Below are positions 61,357 through 64,000 of a stretch of 64,000 nucleotides of DNA, piece by piece. The stretch comes from Bacteroidota bacterium (GTDB taxonomy: Bacteria > Bacteroidota > Bacteroidia > B-17B0 > Aurantibacillaceae). Position 1 is the stretch's first letter. Each line of letters opens with the position of its first letter. Location: positions 1-64,000 of the forward strand of contig JACPOC010000022.1 in NCBI GenBank assembly GCA_016185125.1, read 5' to 3'. The notes under the pieces were generated by a model. That model saw only the letters and a list, made by a program, of their open reading frames with translations, was not told the origin of the DNA and searched no databases. Both the position numbers and the translations under genes were made by a program.

Positions 61357-62219
61357 TAAAAAATATGCTTCTCCGCATGATAAGACGAGCGCACGAGCGG
61401 CCCGCTCTCCACATACCGGAAACCTTTAGTTAAACCATATTCTTTATACTTTTTAAATTCATCAGGATGCACAAAACGGGCAACCGGTAAATGTTTTGGT
61501 GTGGGCTGTAAATATTGGCCAAGCGTTAACACATCGCACTTTACGTTGCTAAGATCATCTATGGTTTCATAAACTTCCTGTTCAGTTTCACCAAGGCCAA
61601 GCATGATGCCGCACTTGGTTTTTACACCTGCTTCATCTAAACGCTTCAATACTTCCATACTACGATCGTATTTTGCTTGTATGCGCACTTGGGCAGTTAA
61701 ACGCCTAACGGTTTCAATGTTATGAGAAACAATATCCGGTTTTACATCAATAATACGCTGAAGATTTTCCCACTTACCCGCAAAATCAGGAATCAAACAT
61801 TCGAATTTTGTTTCAGGACTAATTTCTCTTATGGCTTTAATAGTTTCGGCCCAAATAATGGAACCGCCGTCTTTTAAGTCATCACGATCAACACTTGTAA
61901 TAACGCAATGTTTAACGCCCATTAATTTTACAGAGTTTGCAACACGTTTTGGTTCATCCCAATCTGCCGGTTTTGGTTTACCTGTAGCCACCGCGCAGAA
62001 TCCGCAACTGCGTGTGCAGATATTTCCAAGGATCATAAAAGTAGCGGTTCCCGCGCCCCAGCATTCGCCCATGTTAGGGCAATTGCCACTTTCGCAGATG
62101 GTGTGCAGTTTATGCTGGGCAACAATTTTACGAACTTTTGTATATTCTTCGCCAATAGGCAGTTTTACACGAAGCCAGTCTGGTTTTTTTATTCTTTCAA
62201 TTTGTGGGATAAGTTCCAT
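61356..62219 (-). CDS. lipA: Lipoyl synthase
   Basis: Radical SAM enzyme inserting sulfur into octanoylated lipoyl domains. It has 287 residues from the ATG at 62219. The auxiliary [4Fe-4S] cysteines lie in [12 protein letters not shown] (near residue 42), the radical SAM CxxxCxxC as CTRSCGFC (near residue 63). The final RSSYHAE has the conserved Ser ligand region. The longer frame starting at 62252 would overlap the upstream gene's stop and is less likely. Its start lies one base after the stop of the upstream outer-membrane gene. lipB is not adjacent. Confidence 0.95.
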   Translation of the reverse strand: MELIPQIERIKKPDWLRVKLPIGEEYTKVRKIVAQHKLHTICESGNCPNMGECWGAGTATFMILGNICTRSCGFCAVATGKPKPADWDEPKRVANSVKLMGVKHCVITSVDRDDLKDGGSIIWAETIKAIREISPETKFECLIPDFAGKWENLQRIIDVKPDIVSHNIETVRRLTAQVRIQAKYDRSMEVLKRLDEAGVKTKCGIMLGLGETEQEVYETIDDLSNVKCDVLTLGQYLQPTPKHLPVARFVHPDEFKKYKEYGLTKGFRYVESGPLVRSSYHAEKHIF

Positions 62220-62220
62220 G

Positions 62221-62988
62221 TTAAAACCATTTTCTTCCAAACACAAAACCAACGTGAAAGGTGATGATAATATTTTCTTTTGGGTTGCGTGCCATTATTG
62301 GTAATGCACTAGGGAAATAATCTACGGAAATACCTGTTTCAATAGCTCTGATATAATCTGTATAAGGCGCGTATTCAAAACTTAAATTAAACTTCCCGCT
62401 TATTCCGGGGTATATAACGGTTTCGGCCAGGCCCTTGCTAAATGCTCCTTTGCCCACTACACTGTCTTGTGTAAAATTATCAACATTAAAACGTACATCT
62501 TCGTATTTACCTTGTCCTTGCCAAAAGGTGGGGCTTCTGTACACCTGAACATAATAAGGTTTTGCAAACCCAAGAATACCGCCTAAGGAATATGAGCCTC
62601 TAACTTCAATGGCTTTGTTATCCGCTTTTTTAAAAATAACCTGTTGCATTCCTATGGAACCTCTTAATAAAAAAACAGAATTAATTTTGCCATACACAAA
62701 ACGCTTTCGGTTGTCGGCGGTACCGGCTACTTTTACTTCTTTAGGATGTTTGAGGGTTTGAATATCGAATTCATAGTAGGAGCGTGTTTTTGCGGTAATG
62801 TGTTTGCCCCGGCGATAAAGTATGCCTATGCCTCTTGTATTGGCGTATATTTTTCCGGTGGCTTCGTTCCTGTATAAAACATTTAATTCACTTCCGGGCT
62901 GGTTGCTGAAAATGTTTTTCTGATCTTGCGCAAAAAAAACACAAGTGGATAAACCTGCAAAAAGGGATAAATAAATTCTTTTAAACAT
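62221..62988 (-). CDS. Exported outer-membrane-type protein, function unknown
   Basis: 255-residue protein with a signal peptide (1-20, ending CVFFAQD). Features include [39 protein letters not shown]-type amphipathic strands, [17 protein letters not shown] and [15 protein letters not shown] at the C terminus, which ends in the Phe typical of outer-membrane barrels. The family is not recognised. It is the first gene of the lipA unit: one base lies between its stop and the lipA ATG. Confidence 0.65.
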   Translation of the reverse strand: MFKRIYLSLFAGLSTCVFFAQDQKNIFSNQPGSELNVLYRNEATGKIYANTRGIGILYRRGKHITAKTRSYYEFDIQTLKHPKEVKVAGTADNRKRFVYGKINSVFLLRGSIGMQQVIFKKADNKAIEVRGSYSLGGILGFAKPYYVQVYRSPTFWQGQGKYEDVRFNVDNFTQDSVVGKGAFSKGLAETVIYPGISGKFNLSFEYAPYTDYIRAIETGISVDYFPSALPIMARNPKENIIITFHVGFVFGRKWF

Positions 62989-63022
62989 TATAACAAAGTT
63001 AACGATTTTCGGTGTATAATCC

Positions 63023-63030
63023 TACATTTG
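63023..63030 (+). promoter_or_regulatory. -7 promoter element for the OsmC gene
   Basis: TACATTTG matches TAnnTTTG, 13 bases before the OsmC ATG. No TTG is found at the usual -33 distance. Confidence 0.4.
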
Positions 63031-63043
63031 TAAAAACAATAAT

Positions 63044-63451
63044 ATGCCAACAAGTATCGTAAAATACACCGGAGAACTAAGAACCCAAGCTCTGCATACG
63101 GCCAGTAATACTCAAATTATTACCGATGCACCTGTGGATAATCATGGAAAAGGTGAAGCGTTTTCGCCTACCGATTTATTGGCTACTTCGCTGGCAAGCT
63201 GCTTTTTAACGGTTATGGGAATAAAAGCACAAAGCGATAAAATGACGTCTATCGATGGGGCTGTGGCGGAGGTAACTAAAGTGATGTACCCAGAACCTCG
63301 CAGGGTGGGCGAAATTCAGGTAAAAGTGATATTTCCTAAAAATAATTTTTCTGAAAAAGAAAAAAAGATTTATGAAACCATAGCTTCAACTTGTCCGGTG
63401 GCAAAAAGCCTGCATCCGGATATTAAACAAGTGCTTACCTTTGTTTGGTAG
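63044..63451 (+). CDS. OsmC family protein
   Basis: 135-residue OsmC/Ohr-type peroxidase-like protein. The two active-site cysteines are Cys53 (TSLASCFLTVMG) and Cys117 (STCPVAKSLHPDI). This spacing fits the OsmC (YhfA-like) branch that reduces organic hydroperoxides. Cytoplasmic. Complete. The flippase gene starts 30 bases downstream on the same strand. Confidence 0.88.
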   Translation: MPTSIVKYTGELRTQALHTASNTQIITDAPVDNHGKGEAFSPTDLLATSLASCFLTVMGIKAQSDKMTSIDGAVAEVTKVMYPEPRRVGEIQVKVIFPKNNFSEKEKKIYETIASTCPVAKSLHPDIKQVLTFVW

Positions 63452-63480
63452 CCAATAGTTAAAATATCATAATCAAATTA

Positions 63481-64000
63481 ATGTTTAGGAACATCCTACA
63501 GAGTTTATTTGCTAAAGGATTGGTTGCTGTGTTGAATTTTGCCATCCTAATTGTTTCATCGCATTATCTGGGGGTAAGTTCGCGCGGAGAAATTGCCATT
63601 CTTATTCTTAATATTTCTATCATTCAAATAGTAAATGAAATTTTTACCGGCTATACGTTGGTATATTTTATTCCCAAATTCAATCTTAAAAAAATAGTAG
63701 CGACAGGCATTATTTATACACTTATCGCTTGTTCTTTGAGTAATTCTATTTTTTATTTTTTGAATAAACATATTGCCAATTACGAGGGTTTAAGTGTTTT
63801 AATTTCGTTTATGGTAATACTCAATACGTTTAACTGTGTTATTATTCTTGGTAAAGAAAGGTTTACGCTTTATAATTTTTTAAATGTTTTGCAACCCTTG
63901 CTATTAATTTTGGGATTAGTTTTTACCACTTGCTTTAGAAAAATATACACCCTCGACGCATATATTTGGCCATTGTTGCTTTCATTTATCGCGGCTTTTA
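63481..64000 (+). CDS. Polysaccharide flippase-like membrane protein, partial (runs off the window)
   Basis: The frame opens with ATG at 63481 and continues to the right edge without a stop, giving at least 173 residues. It has several hydrophobic helices (LVAVLNFAILIVSS, AIDILILNIS-like stretches, PLLLILGLVFTT). The beginning GLVAVLNFAILIVSSHYLGVSSRGEIAIL resembles the first helices and SSRGEIA loop of Wzx/MOP-superfamily O-antigen or capsule flippases. A polysaccharide gene cluster may start here. The call is limited by truncation. Confidence 0.65.
   Translation, partial: MFRNILQSLFAKGLVAVLNFAILIVSSHYLGVSSRGEIAILILNISIIQIVNEIFTGYTLVYFIPKFNLKKIVATGIIYTLIACSLSNSIFYFLNKHIANYEGLSVLISFMVILNTFNCVIILGKERFTLYNFLNVLQPLLLILGLVFTTCFRKIYTLDAYIWPLLLSFIAAF

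Noticed and set aside
1-64000. tRNA, rRNA, insertion sequence or prophage
   Set aside because: No tRNA-like T-arm, no transposase or integrase motif and no terminal inverted repeats were seen by eye; a tRNAscan and Infernal run would settle RNA genes.

Overview
The window is 64 kb of AT-rich bacterial chromosome that looks like Bacteroidota. Four things support this: type IX secretion sorting tails on three large secreted proteins, a GldH-type gliding lipoprotein downstream of a RicT (PSP1) gene, TAnnTTTG -7 promoter elements with almost no Shine-Dalgarno sequences, and FtsZ ending in the Bacteroidota-type C-terminal peptide. MurE carries DNPR, so the wall should contain meso-diaminopimelate. 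No rRNA, tRNA, insertion sequence, prophage or CRISPR array was seen.

Layout. 1-1.0 kb: edge of what may be a MNIO (DUF692)/bufferin-like cluster, with a BufC/HvfC-like C-terminal domain and a DoxX membrane protein. 1.0-1.9 kb: a lysophospholipid acyltransferase on the minus strand. 2.06-17.5 kb: the whole division and cell wall (dcw) cluster, mraZ-rsmH-ftsL-ftsI-murE-mraY-murD-ftsW-murG-murC-ftsQ-ftsA-ftsZ, headed by a four-box MraZ operator and closed by a bidirectional terminator shared with leuS. murF and ddl are absent. The ftsI gene is broken: an internal stretch is missing and the frame changes. 17.5-25.4 kb (minus): leuS, a nitrilase-family omega-amidase-like enzyme and a giant PKD/SBBP protein with a type B T9SS tail. 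25.4-36 kb (plus): der, a TPR/PD40 protein, dxs, an AHSA1-like protein, clpX, an FG-GAP T9SS protein behind a sigma54-like promoter, pepT and an ACC-deaminase-like PLP enzyme. 36-43.8 kb: a pair of outer-membrane proteins, ricT-gldH, thiL, and a TonB-type receptor with folB. 44-48.9 kb: gmk, a DUF1571 protein with an inserted LysM domain, a small lipoprotein, an S66 LD-carboxypeptidase, rfbB and an orphan anti-sigma/cupin protein.

48.9-49.75 kb is the most unusual part. It is an 813-bp intergenic space holding a GC-rich array of about 14 units on a strict 21-bp grid, with forward and inverted copies of TTTTAACTCC mixed together, followed by three GTAC-poly(C) tracts. No described element type that I know explains it. 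49.75-64 kb: an outer-membrane protein, cbpA, a BNR-repeat T9SS protein, a TPR-SpoIIE phosphatase sensor, a PorE-like OmpA protein, a tightly packed minus-strand run around lipA with three envelope proteins, an OsmC protein and the start of a polysaccharide flippase cut by the window end.

Taken together the window is core housekeeping (division, wall, isoprenoid, lipoate, folate and thiamine metabolism) interleaved with envelope and secretion genes. Functions are inferred from sequence motifs read by eye; no database search was possible.
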